Positions 1-7,388 of a stretch of DNA of 34,915 nucleotides are shown one piece after another (position 1 is the first letter of the stretch; each line of letters begins with the position of its first letter). The stretch is from an uncultured Campylobacter sp. (GTDB lineage: Bacteria; Campylobacterota; Campylobacteria; Campylobacterales; Campylobacteraceae). The notes beneath the pieces are model-generated. The model saw only the letters and a list, made by a program, of their open reading frames with translations. It searched no databases and was not told the origin of the DNA. The position numbers and the translations under genes were made by a program. The stretch covers positions 1-34,915 of the forward strand of contig NZ_CALKTS010000059.1 in assembly GCF_937997595.1 (NCBI RefSeq), given 5' to 3'.

Positions 1-751
1 CGTCAAAAAATTTAGGCGCGCCCTCGTGGTTTTTTCTAAAGATCGCATTGGTTTTTAGGCTTATGAGCGGCTTTTCGAAAGCTGCGAGCGCGATTTTACT
101 CTTTTTGTCGCTCGCAAAAATCCCATCCAGCGCGCCCACTCCCGCGGCTATCAAAAAATCGGCGCTAAAATCCACGTCCGCTTTGAGCGTGAAAGTTGCG
201 CCGCCGCGCTTAATCTGCACCTGCTGAGCATGAAATAAGTTTATGCGGCAAAACTCCAGTAAGCGAGCAAAATTCTCCCTGTTTACCGCTTCAAATTTGC
301 CGTCATGAAGTACGCTGGCGCCGCTTATTATTTCGAATTCGTTTTGAGAGGGCTCGGCGTGAGCGAGGTATTCCTTCATCACTCGCGGGGTAAAATTATT
401 AAATTTAGCCGCGCTATGGACATTTGAAATTTCATCCTCTAACAATTTACTTATATCGCCCGAGGAGGTATCTTCAAACGTGCCGTTAAATTTCAGCGTT
501 TTCGCTTCGGCGCCGCCCTCGTCCACCACGCGCACGGAGGATTTTGCCAAAAATATGGAGTTTGGAATCAGAGGCATCGCCTCGTCGCTAAATTTTAAAA
601 TTTCATCCTCGCCGCCGCGCACGAAAAGGCTTATTAAGCTCGCCTCTTTTTTTAGGCAAAACTCAAGTGTGCTTTTGCGAGCATAAAACAGCAAGAAGTG
701 CGCTATCAGCGCGTTTTCATTAAGGTAGTTAAACTCATATGCTACTATCAT
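1..751 (-). CDS. Hydrogenase-cluster protein, possibly HydE-like, partial (3' end outside window)
   Basis: An open frame starts at an ATG (749-751, minus) and runs off the left edge, giving about 250 residues beginning MIVAYEFNYLNENALIAHFL. A purine-rich ribosome binding site (AGGGGGCGAG) directly precedes the ATG. The start overlaps the end of hydD by 17 bases, so the two are almost certainly cotranscribed and translationally coupled. No catalytic motif or membrane segment is visible in the part present. In Helicobacter and Wolinella the hydABCD genes are followed by hydE, a protein of unclear biochemical role needed for hydrogenase activity, and position suggests the same here. The identification rests on context, not on a recognised domain. 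The frame itself is well supported by length, ribosome binding site and codon use. Confidence 0.6.
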   Translation of the reverse strand, partial: MIVAYEFNYLNENALIAHFLLFYARKSTLEFCLKKEASLISLFVRGGEDEILKFSDEAMPLIPNSIFLAKSSVRVVDEGGAEAKTLKFNGTFEDTSSGDISKLLEDEISNVHSAAKFNNFTPRVMKEYLAHAEPSQNEFEIISGASVLHDGKFEAVNRENFARLLEFCRINLFHAQQVQIKRGGATFTLKADVDFSADFLIAAGVGALDGIFASDKKSKIALAAFEKPLISLKTNAIFRKNHEGAPKFFD

Positions 752-1613
752 CTCGCCCCCTTTTTGCAAATCGATCCGCGATGTCTTGGGCGCTAAGATC
801 GGCGATTTTTTCATGCGCGAAACCAAGATCCGATAGGTACTTAAGCGCCGTTTTTTCCATGATTTTTGAGGACTCTAATATCACGGAGCTTAGCTTAAAG
901 CTCGCCTCCTTGATGCGCCGCGGCACGACCGCCAGAATTTTAACGTGAGGCAGATCGCCGCAAAGATCCATCATCTGCAGGGTTTGAAGCATTTCGACCT
1001 CGTGTGCCGAACCGCTCCAGCTGATCTGTTTAGGCATCGCGTCGTAGTCGAAAAAATACACCTCGCCGCCCTTTGCGCCGTCCGCGTCTATGCAATCTAC
1101 GAGCAAAATTTCATCAAATTCCGCCATCGTAGGCATCAAAAAGCTAGCCAAAGTCCCGCCGTCGATAAATCGGATCTGATCCGCGCTACTGCTCGGCGCG
1201 GCTGAATTTACGGCGATGAAGTCCGAATCGATAGAGCTTTGCGCTGCGGAATTTATTGCTAAATTTTGCAAAGTAAAATTTGAAGCGGAATCCTGCTTTG
1301 CGGAATGTTCTGAAGTAGAATTTCGGTCTAAATTTACTGCTGCGAAATTTTGCTCGGAGATAAAATTTTCATCCGCAAAATTTTGCAAGGGGTCGCGCTC
1401 TATGGAATTTTGCGAGGTAGAATTTTGTATCGCAGATACTTGGACAGAATTTTGCATAAAATTCTGCGCCGCAAAATTCTCGCCCGCTATAGAATTTCGT
1501 GCGGCGGCTTTAGGATAAAATTTATAGTTCTGCGCGAGCGCGCGGACGAAGTGCACGCCTATGCCCTCGTCCGCGTAGATGACGTTGCCGATACCCAGTA
1601 CCAGCACCCTCAA
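735..1613 (-). CDS. hydD: [NiFe] hydrogenase maturation protease HydD with a large Asn-rich insert
   Basis: Endopeptidase of the HyaD/HybD/HupD (M52) family, which removes the C-terminal tail of the hydrogenase large subunit after nickel insertion. The start MRVLVLGIGNVIYADEGIG has the conserved glycine-rich strand and the nickel-sensing Glu16. The core resumes at about residue 147 (IRFIDGGTLA), with acidic residues D173/D176 and H204 (GSAHEVEML) at the other expected metal ligands. The protein is 292 residues against about 180 for the family. Residues 34-146 are an insert of NF/NS-rich pentads in the loop after the first helix. Outside it the enzyme looks complete. The gene overlaps hydC by 4 bases and the downstream gene by 17. 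Its probable substrate is HydB in this operon, which keeps a cleavable tail. Whether the insert is tolerated, processed or inactivating cannot be seen. Confidence 0.92.
   Translation of the reverse strand: MRVLVLGIGNVIYADEGIGVHFVRALAQNYKFYPKAAARNSIAGENFAAQNFMQNSVQVSAIQNSTSQNSIERDPLQNFADENFISEQNFAAVNLDRNSTSEHSAKQDSASNFTLQNLAINSAAQSSIDSDFIAVNSAAPSSSADQIRFIDGGTLASFLMPTMAEFDEILLVDCIDADGAKGGEVYFFDYDAMPKQISWSGSAHEVEMLQTLQMMDLCGDLPHVKILAVVPRRIKEASFKLSSVILESSKIMEKTALKYLSDLGFAHEKIADLSAQDIADRFAKRGRDDSSI
1176..1523. repeat. RAATTY array inserted in hydD
   Basis: The insert in hydD carries 16 exact RAATTY hexamers (AAATTT, GAATTT, AAATTC) between 1204 and 1523. Equal base composition predicts one per 1,024 bases. 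Most are 12, 15 or 18 bases apart, for example at 1249, 1261, 1276, then one-mismatch copies at 1288 and 1303, then 1318, 1330, 1345 and 1363. Read on the minus strand they encode (Q/R/E)N(F/S/L). The multiple-of-three spacing keeps the frame open through the stretch. Confidence 0.85.
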
Positions 1614-2284
1614 GCGTGCTCTTCCTTTTTAAATTTATAGCCGCTTACGATCGCATCCATCGCGCCGTCCCTGCCCTTGACGGCGTTAAAGACCGCCATA
1701 TAGACGTGGATCGGCACGAAGATTATGATGATATTCATGCAAAGATGATGTATCATTCGCACTTCGCTTAGACCGCCCATCGCAGCTTCCAGCGGGCGCA
1801 AGAGCCCGTATAGCACGCCGCCGAGCCCCTCGTGATAGACATGCACATATAATATCATACCCGTTAGGCAGATTACGAACAGCACTAGATAAAAGCCCAG
1901 ATAGGAGATGAACTGTAGCGGGTTATAAACGCCGCGAAGATGCGGGTGCTCGCCCAAAAAGATATAGTATTTGATCTGAGCGATCCAGACGCGCGGGCTA
2001 AAAAAATCCTTGATGCTCAAAAGCTCTTTTCTACTCTTTTTATCGAAGAAGAAAAGATAAGTTTTAAAGATCGCCGCACCGATCATCGCAAAGCCGAAGA
2101 TCAGATGCACGAATCTAAATTTAGCCTGCATGAAAAGCACCGGCTCGGGACTTACCTCGGGCGCGGTGAAAACAAAGGCGATGTAATATCCAGTGATCAC
2201 CAAAATCGTAATGCAAAGCGCACGCAGCCAGTGCGTGAGCCTAAGACCGATTGAGAATTCGTATTCCGCAAATCTTTTTTTCAT
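1610..2284 (-). CDS. hydC: [NiFe] hydrogenase b-type cytochrome subunit
   Basis: Dihaem cytochrome b membrane anchor of the uptake hydrogenase. It takes electrons from the small subunit and passes them to the menaquinone pool. The 224 residues contain four hydrophobic segments, at about 18-37, 57-79, 127-150 and 178-203, with candidate haem histidines H18 (LTHWLRA), FVHLIFGF near 60, and IHHLC and PIHVY in the last segment. Length and arrangement match the HydC/HyaC family. It starts 3 bases after the hydB stop and overlaps hydD by 4 bases, so it is a middle gene of one transcript. Nothing unusual is seen. Confidence 0.94.
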   Translation of the reverse strand: MKKRFAEYEFSIGLRLTHWLRALCITILVITGYYIAFVFTAPEVSPEPVLFMQAKFRFVHLIFGFAMIGAAIFKTYLFFFDKKSRKELLSIKDFFSPRVWIAQIKYYIFLGEHPHLRGVYNPLQFISYLGFYLVLFVICLTGMILYVHVYHEGLGGVLYGLLRPLEAAMGGLSEVRMIHHLCMNIIIIFVPIHVYMAVFNAVKGRDGAMDAIVSGYKFKKEEHA

Positions 2285-2287
2285 CGT

Positions 2288-4009
2288 TTATCCTTTGCTG
2301 GGATCTACCCTATAGCAGCCAAGCTCCGCCCCTTTAGCGTCCATTACGTGCACGGCGCAAGCGATGCAAGGATCGAATGAGTGGATGCGGCGGATAATCT
2401 CTAGCGGCTTGGAAAGATCGGCAAGTTTAAGCCCGATCAAGCAGGATTCGTAAGCGCCCATAGCGCCGTCTTTATCCTTCGGAGTGGCGTTCCAAGTAGA
2501 AGGTACGACCGCCTGCCAGTTTTTGATGACGCCCTTTTCGATCCTGCACCAGTGGCTAAGTGCGCCGCGCGGCACGTGACCGATATAGCGACCTTTGTAC
2601 TCTTTGGAATTATCGATTACATATTTTGCGCAGGTCTCGGTATCGCCGCTTTTGATGTTTGCGATCAAATTTTCTAGCGCGATCAGTCCGTTGTCGGCAA
2701 CGACTTTAGCCTCGATCATACGGCACGCCGTTCGTCCAAGCGTCGAAAATACCGCCTCAAGCGGCAAGCCGGCGTCTTTTAGGAATTGATCCACGACCTT
2801 TACGACGCGCTCGTTTTTCTTGGCGTAATTGACCACGATATTTGCAAGAGGTCCTACCTGAAGCGGCTTGCCGTCGTAGCGCGGAGCCTTGATCCAGGTG
2901 TATTTGCCTTGGGTATCGAGCACCTTCGTATGCGCTTCTTTGCCGTGTGCGTCGATACTCTGTCCGTCCTTAAGGCCCGTATAATTCGGCTCCTGCTCGC
3001 CGTCGTAAGGATGAAGCGCCGCATCGTTTTTGTACCACGCATGCGTTGCCTCCTCGGTGATCTTGTTCTCATCAAGCTCCAAAACCTTGCTAATATCGCC
3101 GTCAAGGATCATGCCGCTTTGAAATAGCCATTCGTTCTTTGAAAGCTGAAATTCTTGATGAGTCCATAAATTTGCCACGCCGATATCGTTTAGCACGCTA
3201 GGCTCGTTGCCGTAAGCCTTCGCAGCCATTACGAGATCAGGATAGTAGGCGCGATTTACGAAGTCCGCGACCTCTTTAAATTTAGACATATATTCGCCCA
3301 GTCTCGCAGGACTTAGGATATCCATTACGCAGGTTACGCCGCCTACGGTGAGGCTTTGCGGATGGGGCTGCTTCGCACCGAATATCGCCATCATCTGAGC
3401 CGCCGTGCGCTGAATGCGCAAACACTCAAGATAGTGCGAAAGAGCGATTAAATTTTGCTCCGGGCTAAGCTTATATGTTGGGTGGCCGAAGTAGGCGTTT
3501 GCAAACGGCCCGAGCGCGCCTTTTTTCACGAAGGCGCCCACGCGATCTTGTACCTCTTTTAGCTTATCCGCACCGCACGCATAAGGGGTATCGCAGTATT
3601 TAAACGCCTCCTCACTCGCCTTTTTAGGATCGGCGCTAAGAGCGCTTACTACATCTACGAAATCAAGTCCGTGGAGTTGATAAAAATGCACCGGATGATC
3701 GTGTAAAAACAGCGCATTAGCCATCAGCGTGCGCGTTAGCAAGGCATTTAGCGGCGGAGTGATGCCGAGGGCGTTTTCTACCGCGACGATGCCCGCTTTG
3801 TAGTGCGAGAAGGTGCAGACGCCGCAAATTCTTTGCATAAAAAATCCCGCGTCGCGCGGATCTCTGTTTTTTACTATAGTCTCGAGCCCGCGCCATAGCG
3901 TCGAGCTACTATAAGCCTCGCGGACGACGTTTTCATCATCCACTACGACCTCTATTCTTAAATGCCCCTCTATTCTGGTTATCGGATCTATTACGATTCT
4001 TTGCGACAT
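2288..4009 (-). CDS. hydB: [NiFe] hydrogenase large subunit
   Basis: Catalytic nickel-iron subunit for periplasmic H2 oxidation, 573 residues. The N-terminal cysteine pair is RICGVC (C62, C65) and the C-terminal pair is DPCIACAVH (C548, C551). These four cysteines hold the NiFe(CN)2CO centre. The 19 residues after H554 are the tail normally removed by the maturation protease, presumably HydD encoded two genes downstream. There is no signal peptide of its own; group 1 large subunits are exported by hitchhiking on the Tat signal of the small subunit. It starts 2 bases after the hydA stop. Length and motifs are typical of the membrane-bound uptake hydrogenase of Campylobacter, Helicobacter and Wolinella. 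Selenocysteine is not involved, since both motif positions are ordinary cysteine codons. Confidence 0.97.
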   Translation of the reverse strand: MSQRIVIDPITRIEGHLRIEVVVDDENVVREAYSSSTLWRGLETIVKNRDPRDAGFFMQRICGVCTFSHYKAGIVAVENALGITPPLNALLTRTLMANALFLHDHPVHFYQLHGLDFVDVVSALSADPKKASEEAFKYCDTPYACGADKLKEVQDRVGAFVKKGALGPFANAYFGHPTYKLSPEQNLIALSHYLECLRIQRTAAQMMAIFGAKQPHPQSLTVGGVTCVMDILSPARLGEYMSKFKEVADFVNRAYYPDLVMAAKAYGNEPSVLNDIGVANLWTHQEFQLSKNEWLFQSGMILDGDISKVLELDENKITEEATHAWYKNDAALHPYDGEQEPNYTGLKDGQSIDAHGKEAHTKVLDTQGKYTWIKAPRYDGKPLQVGPLANIVVNYAKKNERVVKVVDQFLKDAGLPLEAVFSTLGRTACRMIEAKVVADNGLIALENLIANIKSGDTETCAKYVIDNSKEYKGRYIGHVPRGALSHWCRIEKGVIKNWQAVVPSTWNATPKDKDGAMGAYESCLIGLKLADLSKPLEIIRRIHSFDPCIACAVHVMDAKGAELGCYRVDPSKG

Positions 4010-4011
4010 GA

Positions 4012-5157
4012 TTATTCCCCTTTATCTTTCTTAAATGACGCAATCGCTGCGTGTGCCGCTACCGCAACACCCGTGATCGCTAAAATCCCGACACCTATCT
4101 TATCTGCGGTAGCATCAGCGCCGAGCCCGCCGAAAACGCTTTCGTAAAGGCGATCCGCCAAAGGCTCCTCAAAAGGTCCCATATGATCCCAAAAATCAGG
4201 CTCCGAACAACCTATACAGCCGTGACCGGCCTGTACCGGCCAGCTAGTGTGGGAGTTGAAACGCTCGCGCGAGCAGTTATTAAACGTATAAGGGCCCTTG
4301 CAGCCTACTTTATAAAGGCAATATCCGTCCTTTGCGCCCGCATCGCCGAAGCTTTCTACAAACTCGCCCGCGTCGAAATGTCCGCGGCGCTCGCACAGAT
4401 CGTGGATGCGCAGCCCGTAAGCCCATTTCGGTCGGTTATAAACGTCAAGGCTTGGAAGCGTGCCGAAAAGGATGAAATTTAGCACGTTACCTACGATATT
4501 TTTTTCGTTAGGTGGACAACCCGGGATGTTGACGACGGGTTTGCTTATGATTTTGTCCAAACCTACTGCGCCGGTCGGATTCGGAGCCGCGGCTTGGATA
4601 CCGCCGAAGCTCGAACAGGTGCCGATAGCAAATATCGCCGCAGCGCCTTCGGCAGCCTGCTTGCAGTGCTGAGCTCCGCTCTTGCCCTCAGGGCCCACGG
4701 TTAGGAAAAATTCATTCTCGCCGCTTGGGATTCCGCCCTCGACCATTAAGATATAGCGCCCCTTGTATTTTTCGATCGCGCCCTCTAAATTTTCCTCGGC
4801 TTGCCAGCCTGCGGCAGCCATTATCGTCTCGTGGTATTCTAGGCTGATGTAATCGAATATGAGGCTGTCGATCGTAGGCGTATCGGTGCGTAGCAAGCTC
4901 TCGCTACAGCCCGTGCACTCTGCCATATGAAGCCAGATCACCGGCAAGCGATCAGCAAGCTCCGCAGCTCGAGCCACGCTCGGCGCAAATGCGGCCGGAA
5001 GTCCTAGCATCGCGGTCATCGCTCCGCTCCATTTCATAAAATCGCGGCGCGAAAAACCCTTGCTTTTAAGCCTTTCTTGTATGCTTTCCTCCGCTTTTAT
5101 TCGCGGCAAACGCTCAACGGCATCAAGTCTAGTCGAAATTTGAGCCAAATCAACCAT
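4012..5157 (-). CDS. hydA: [NiFe] hydrogenase small subunit, Tat-exported
   Basis: Electron-transfer subunit of the uptake hydrogenase, 381 residues. A long twin-arginine signal carries SRRDFMK with the arginines at 37-38, followed by a hydrophobic stretch ending near AFAPSVARA. The proximal cluster begins at ECTGC (C81, C84), and further iron-sulfur ligands appear in GTCSSFGG, NIPGCPPN, KGPYTFNNC and GHGCIGCSEPDFWD. A C-terminal hydrophobic helix (about residues 347-371) anchors it in the membrane next to HydC. The start is fixed by an AGGAGG ribosome binding site a few bases upstream. It is the first gene of hydABCD, and a 388-base gene-free stretch lies upstream. Function and topology follow from the family; all key cysteines looked for are present. 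Confidence 0.96.
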   Translation of the reverse strand: MVDLAQISTRLDAVERLPRIKAEESIQERLKSKGFSRRDFMKWSGAMTAMLGLPAAFAPSVARAAELADRLPVIWLHMAECTGCSESLLRTDTPTIDSLIFDYISLEYHETIMAAAGWQAEENLEGAIEKYKGRYILMVEGGIPSGENEFFLTVGPEGKSGAQHCKQAAEGAAAIFAIGTCSSFGGIQAAAPNPTGAVGLDKIISKPVVNIPGCPPNEKNIVGNVLNFILFGTLPSLDVYNRPKWAYGLRIHDLCERRGHFDAGEFVESFGDAGAKDGYCLYKVGCKGPYTFNNCSRERFNSHTSWPVQAGHGCIGCSEPDFWDHMGPFEEPLADRLYESVFGGLGADATADKIGVGILAITGVAVAAHAAIASFKKDKGE

Positions 5158-5193
5158 AATGTCCTCCTGAAATTTAGGATATTTTTAAATGGC

Positions 5194-5199
5194 ATTCTA
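5194..5199 (-). promoter_or_regulatory. Candidate -10 element for hydA
   Basis: On the minus strand TAGAAT lies about 37 bases upstream of the hydA start and is preceded by AAATTTTGA, in the style of Campylobacter promoters that lack a clear -35. Nothing else supports it, so it is only a candidate. Confidence 0.35.
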
Positions 5200-5320
5200 T
5201 CAAAATTTAGAATTTATGCACCTTAAATTTCGTTAGATTTAATTAAAATTTTATATTTATTCATCGTCTAGCAGGTTTTAAATTTAAAAATAAAAGGCAG
5301 ATAAAATTTAGCGTGGCGTA

Positions 5321-5396
5321 TGAAGTATTAAATTACGGCGGAGAAAGCATTAAATTTTATGAAGCATTAAAATTTACGAAGCAGTGAAATTTTATC
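5321..5396. repeat. Degenerate tandem repeat, about 17-20 bp unit, 4 copies
   Basis: Units begin near 5321 (GAAGTATTAAATTAC), 5343 (GAAAGCATTAAATTTTAT), 5361 (GAAGCATTAAAATTTAC) and 5378 (GAAGCAGTGAAATTTTAT). Copies two to four each contain an AAATTT hexamer. Confidence 0.55.
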
Positions 5397-5545
5397 AAGA
5401 ATTTTATAGTATCGAAAAGTATTTTAGGATAAAGCAGGCGTAGGTTGGATGATTTCGTTAAATACTCGCGAGACGCGCTACTCGTGCGCCGCAGCGAAGT
5501 ATTTTTGCAAAATCATCCGTTAAATCTTTAGAAATTTCTCAAAGA

Positions 5546-6403
5546 TCAGCTTACCAATCTCGTTGCATCTTGGATATTGATGTTTAGCCCAAGCTGCTCG
5601 TTGCTTAGCCCAAGAGCAAGGCCTACCAGCTGAGATAAGTGGATGATCGGCTTTCTTGCTTTGGAGTTCATCGCTTCTTGGTATCGCTCCTGATAGATAT
5701 CTAGCTGCATCTGGCATAGCGGACAAGGGGTAACTACGACGTCGGCACCGTGCTCGGCAGCGTCATTTACGATCTCGCTTGACATCTTTTGAACCGATTT
5801 TACCGCAGGATAGCTAGCGTGAAAGCCGCAGCAATCAAGGCGTTTTTCAAAAGGCACGATCTGAGCGCCAAGTGCGCTAACTACCGCTTCAAAGCTTTTC
5901 GGATTGGTCGAACTTTCCTTTTTAAGCTCGCGCTCCGGTCTTAATGAATGGCAGCCGTAAAATAGAGCTACTTTTAAGTTTGTTAGCGGTCTCGTGACCT
6001 TGGCTTTTAGAGTGTCTAAGCTTTGATATAGCACCCAAAGCAAGCTCGTTATCTCGGTACTTCCCTGATACTGCATACCGCCCTCTTTTAAAAAGGTATT
6101 GATATAGCTTTTGGCTCCCTTATCCAACGCAAGCTTTGCCTTGCTTAGAGTTAGCATACAGGTGGAGCAGGTAGTTAGCAGAGGCATATTCATACCCTCG
6201 GCTAGCGCGATGTTTCTGGCATTGGCTACTAAGCTTGCCATAGGATCGACGCATTGAGCTTGACTAGCTCCGCAGCAGCTCCAGCCTTTTATCTCATGAA
6301 GTTTAATACCCAGCACTGGAGCGATCGCTTCAAGTGAAATTTTAGATTCCTTTGCGGCTTGACTTAAAACGCAACCCGGGAAAAATGCAAATTCGTTATT
6401 CAT
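5546..6403 (-). CDS. mfrE: Methylmenaquinol:fumarate reductase subunit E (CCG-domain protein)
   Basis: Third subunit of the epsilonproteobacterial MfrABE complex, long annotated SdhE/SdhC. The 285 residues contain two CCG (heterodisulfide reductase subunit B type) cysteine-rich domains. The first has FFPGCVLS (C11), WSCCGASQ (C43, C44) and TTCSTC (C79, C82). The second has YGCHSLRP, DCCGFHASYP and CPLCQMQL. Such domains bind an unusual iron-sulfur centre, and this subunit is thought to link the flavoprotein/iron-sulfur pair to the membrane and quinol oxidation. I see no transmembrane helix. The gene starts 10 bases after mfrB and ends the operon. Confidence 0.92.
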   Translation of the reverse strand: MNNEFAFFPGCVLSQAAKESKISLEAIAPVLGIKLHEIKGWSCCGASQAQCVDPMASLVANARNIALAEGMNMPLLTTCSTCMLTLSKAKLALDKGAKSYINTFLKEGGMQYQGSTEITSLLWVLYQSLDTLKAKVTRPLTNLKVALFYGCHSLRPERELKKESSTNPKSFEAVVSALGAQIVPFEKRLDCCGFHASYPAVKSVQKMSSEIVNDAAEHGADVVVTPCPLCQMQLDIYQERYQEAMNSKARKPIIHLSQLVGLALGLSNEQLGLNINIQDATRLVS

Positions 6404-6413
6404 CCTCTCCTCC

Positions 6414-7388
6414 TTATTCTATCTCGCCACTAGCTTGAGCTTTGCGTGCGGCCTCTATCATCTTAACGAGTCCTGCATGTCCTTCAATCTCCTCGCCTCC
6501 GAATACGTGCAAAGGATTCATCTTGCCCGCAGCCATTAAATTTGCCGCTACGTCCATCTTGCCCATATTTGCAAATACCCCTTCGCTTCTTAGAGCAAGC
6601 TTGATCTCATTTAATCTTCCGCTTCCCTCTACGATGTCTAGCAGGAATGCTTCCGCATGTCCCGGACCACTTCCTGCGGTAAGTCCTTTTTTCATAGCTA
6701 GGGCGCGAAGTGCGGTGATATCGCTTTGAGCGCTTATGCCTTTAGGGCAGCGATCGGCGCACTCTTGGCAGTGTACGCATAGCCATAATCCGTTTAGAAC
6801 CGCAGGCTTTAGATGAGGCATAGCGTCCCTGCTTCTTGAATCAAATGCGGCGCGGTTAGCATGCGTGAAAACAAAGGGCTGCATATAATCGCTCGCATCG
6901 GCTCCAAGCTTATTGCATTCGCTAGCGCAGCAGCCGCAAAGTATGCAATCCCACTGCTTTTTGACGCGCTCCATCTGCTCCGGGCTTTGCTTACAGCCCT
7001 TCTCTGCGCTAAATTCTTTCTTAGGAGTAATAGTAGGCTTAATCTTTCTTAAATTTTCGATACTAGGTTCCCAATCCACTACTAGATCCGAGATCACTCG
7101 AAAATTATTTAGCGGAGAGATCGTAAAGCTATCGGGGTTTTCATACTCCGCAAGCAGAGCCTCCATCTTGGTGTCGCAGGCAAGATATGAGTGTCCGTTT
7201 ACTCTTACGGCACAGGCTCCGCATATCGCCATACGACACGCTGCAGTAAAATTTAAAGTGATGTCTAAATTTTGCTTAATAAATTGCAAAACTCCAAGCA
7301 GGGTCTTTCCTTTGATCTGCTCCAAACTAAGCTCATAGGCTTGCTTATAATTTTTGCTTCCGTCGAAGCGGTCTATGATAAATTTCAT
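6414..7388 (-). CDS. mfrB: Methylmenaquinol:fumarate reductase iron-sulfur subunit B
   Basis: Iron-sulfur subunit that passes electrons to MfrA, 324 residues. The N-terminal plant-type [2Fe-2S] domain has C51, C56, C59 and C71 (CRMAICGAC...LAC). Two further cluster motifs follow: CILCGCCASEC (C148, C151, C154, C158) and CVHCQECADRCP near residue 205. This gives the 2Fe, 4Fe and 3Fe/4Fe set expected for FrdB/SdhB relatives. The roughly 70 residues beyond the last cluster make it longer than E. coli FrdB (about 244), as in other MfrB proteins. It overlaps mfrA by 4 bases, so translation is probably coupled. There is no signal sequence; export would be together with Tat-dependent MfrA. Confidence 0.93.
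   Translation of the reverse strand: MKFIIDRFDGSKNYKQAYELSLEQIKGKTLLGVLQFIKQNLDITLNFTAACRMAICGACAVRVNGHSYLACDTKMEALLAEYENPDSFTISPLNNFRVISDLVVDWEPSIENLRKIKPTITPKKEFSAEKGCKQSPEQMERVKKQWDCILCGCCASECNKLGADASDYMQPFVFTHANRAAFDSRSRDAMPHLKPAVLNGLWLCVHCQECADRCPKGISAQSDITALRALAMKKGLTAGSGPGHAEAFLLDIVEGSGRLNEIKLALRSEGVFANMGKMDVAANLMAAGKMNPLHVFGGEEIEGHAGLVKMIEAARKAQASGEIE

Larger units (their letters stand above)
5158..5545. other. Intergenic stretch between mfrE and hydA, with a short degenerate tandem repeat
   Basis: This 388-base stretch has no gene-like frame. It holds the presumed hydA promoter, a run of four imperfect copies of GAAGCATTAAATTTTAY between 5321 and 5396, and an imperfect hairpin at 5460-5504 whose outer arms are AAATACT and AGTATTT. 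The hairpin could be a terminator after mfrE, but on the minus strand it has no clear T-run. Confidence 0.5.

Noticed and set aside
1216..1640. Long plus-strand frames over the hydD insert, rich in KF/EF/CE residues
   Set aside because: They are shadows of the RAATTY array. The hexamers contain no stop codon in the frames concerned, so antisense frames stay open. There is no ribosome binding site, and hydD is the conserved gene here. The same applies to plus-strand frames over 26943-27423.
2288..4009. Selenocysteine or altered active site in HydB
   Set aside because: Both CxxC motifs are complete with ordinary cysteine codons and the frame has no internal stop.
5460..5504. Intrinsic terminator after mfrE
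   Set aside because: Outer arms pair for only 7 bases and no T-run follows on the minus strand. Noted only as a weak hairpin.
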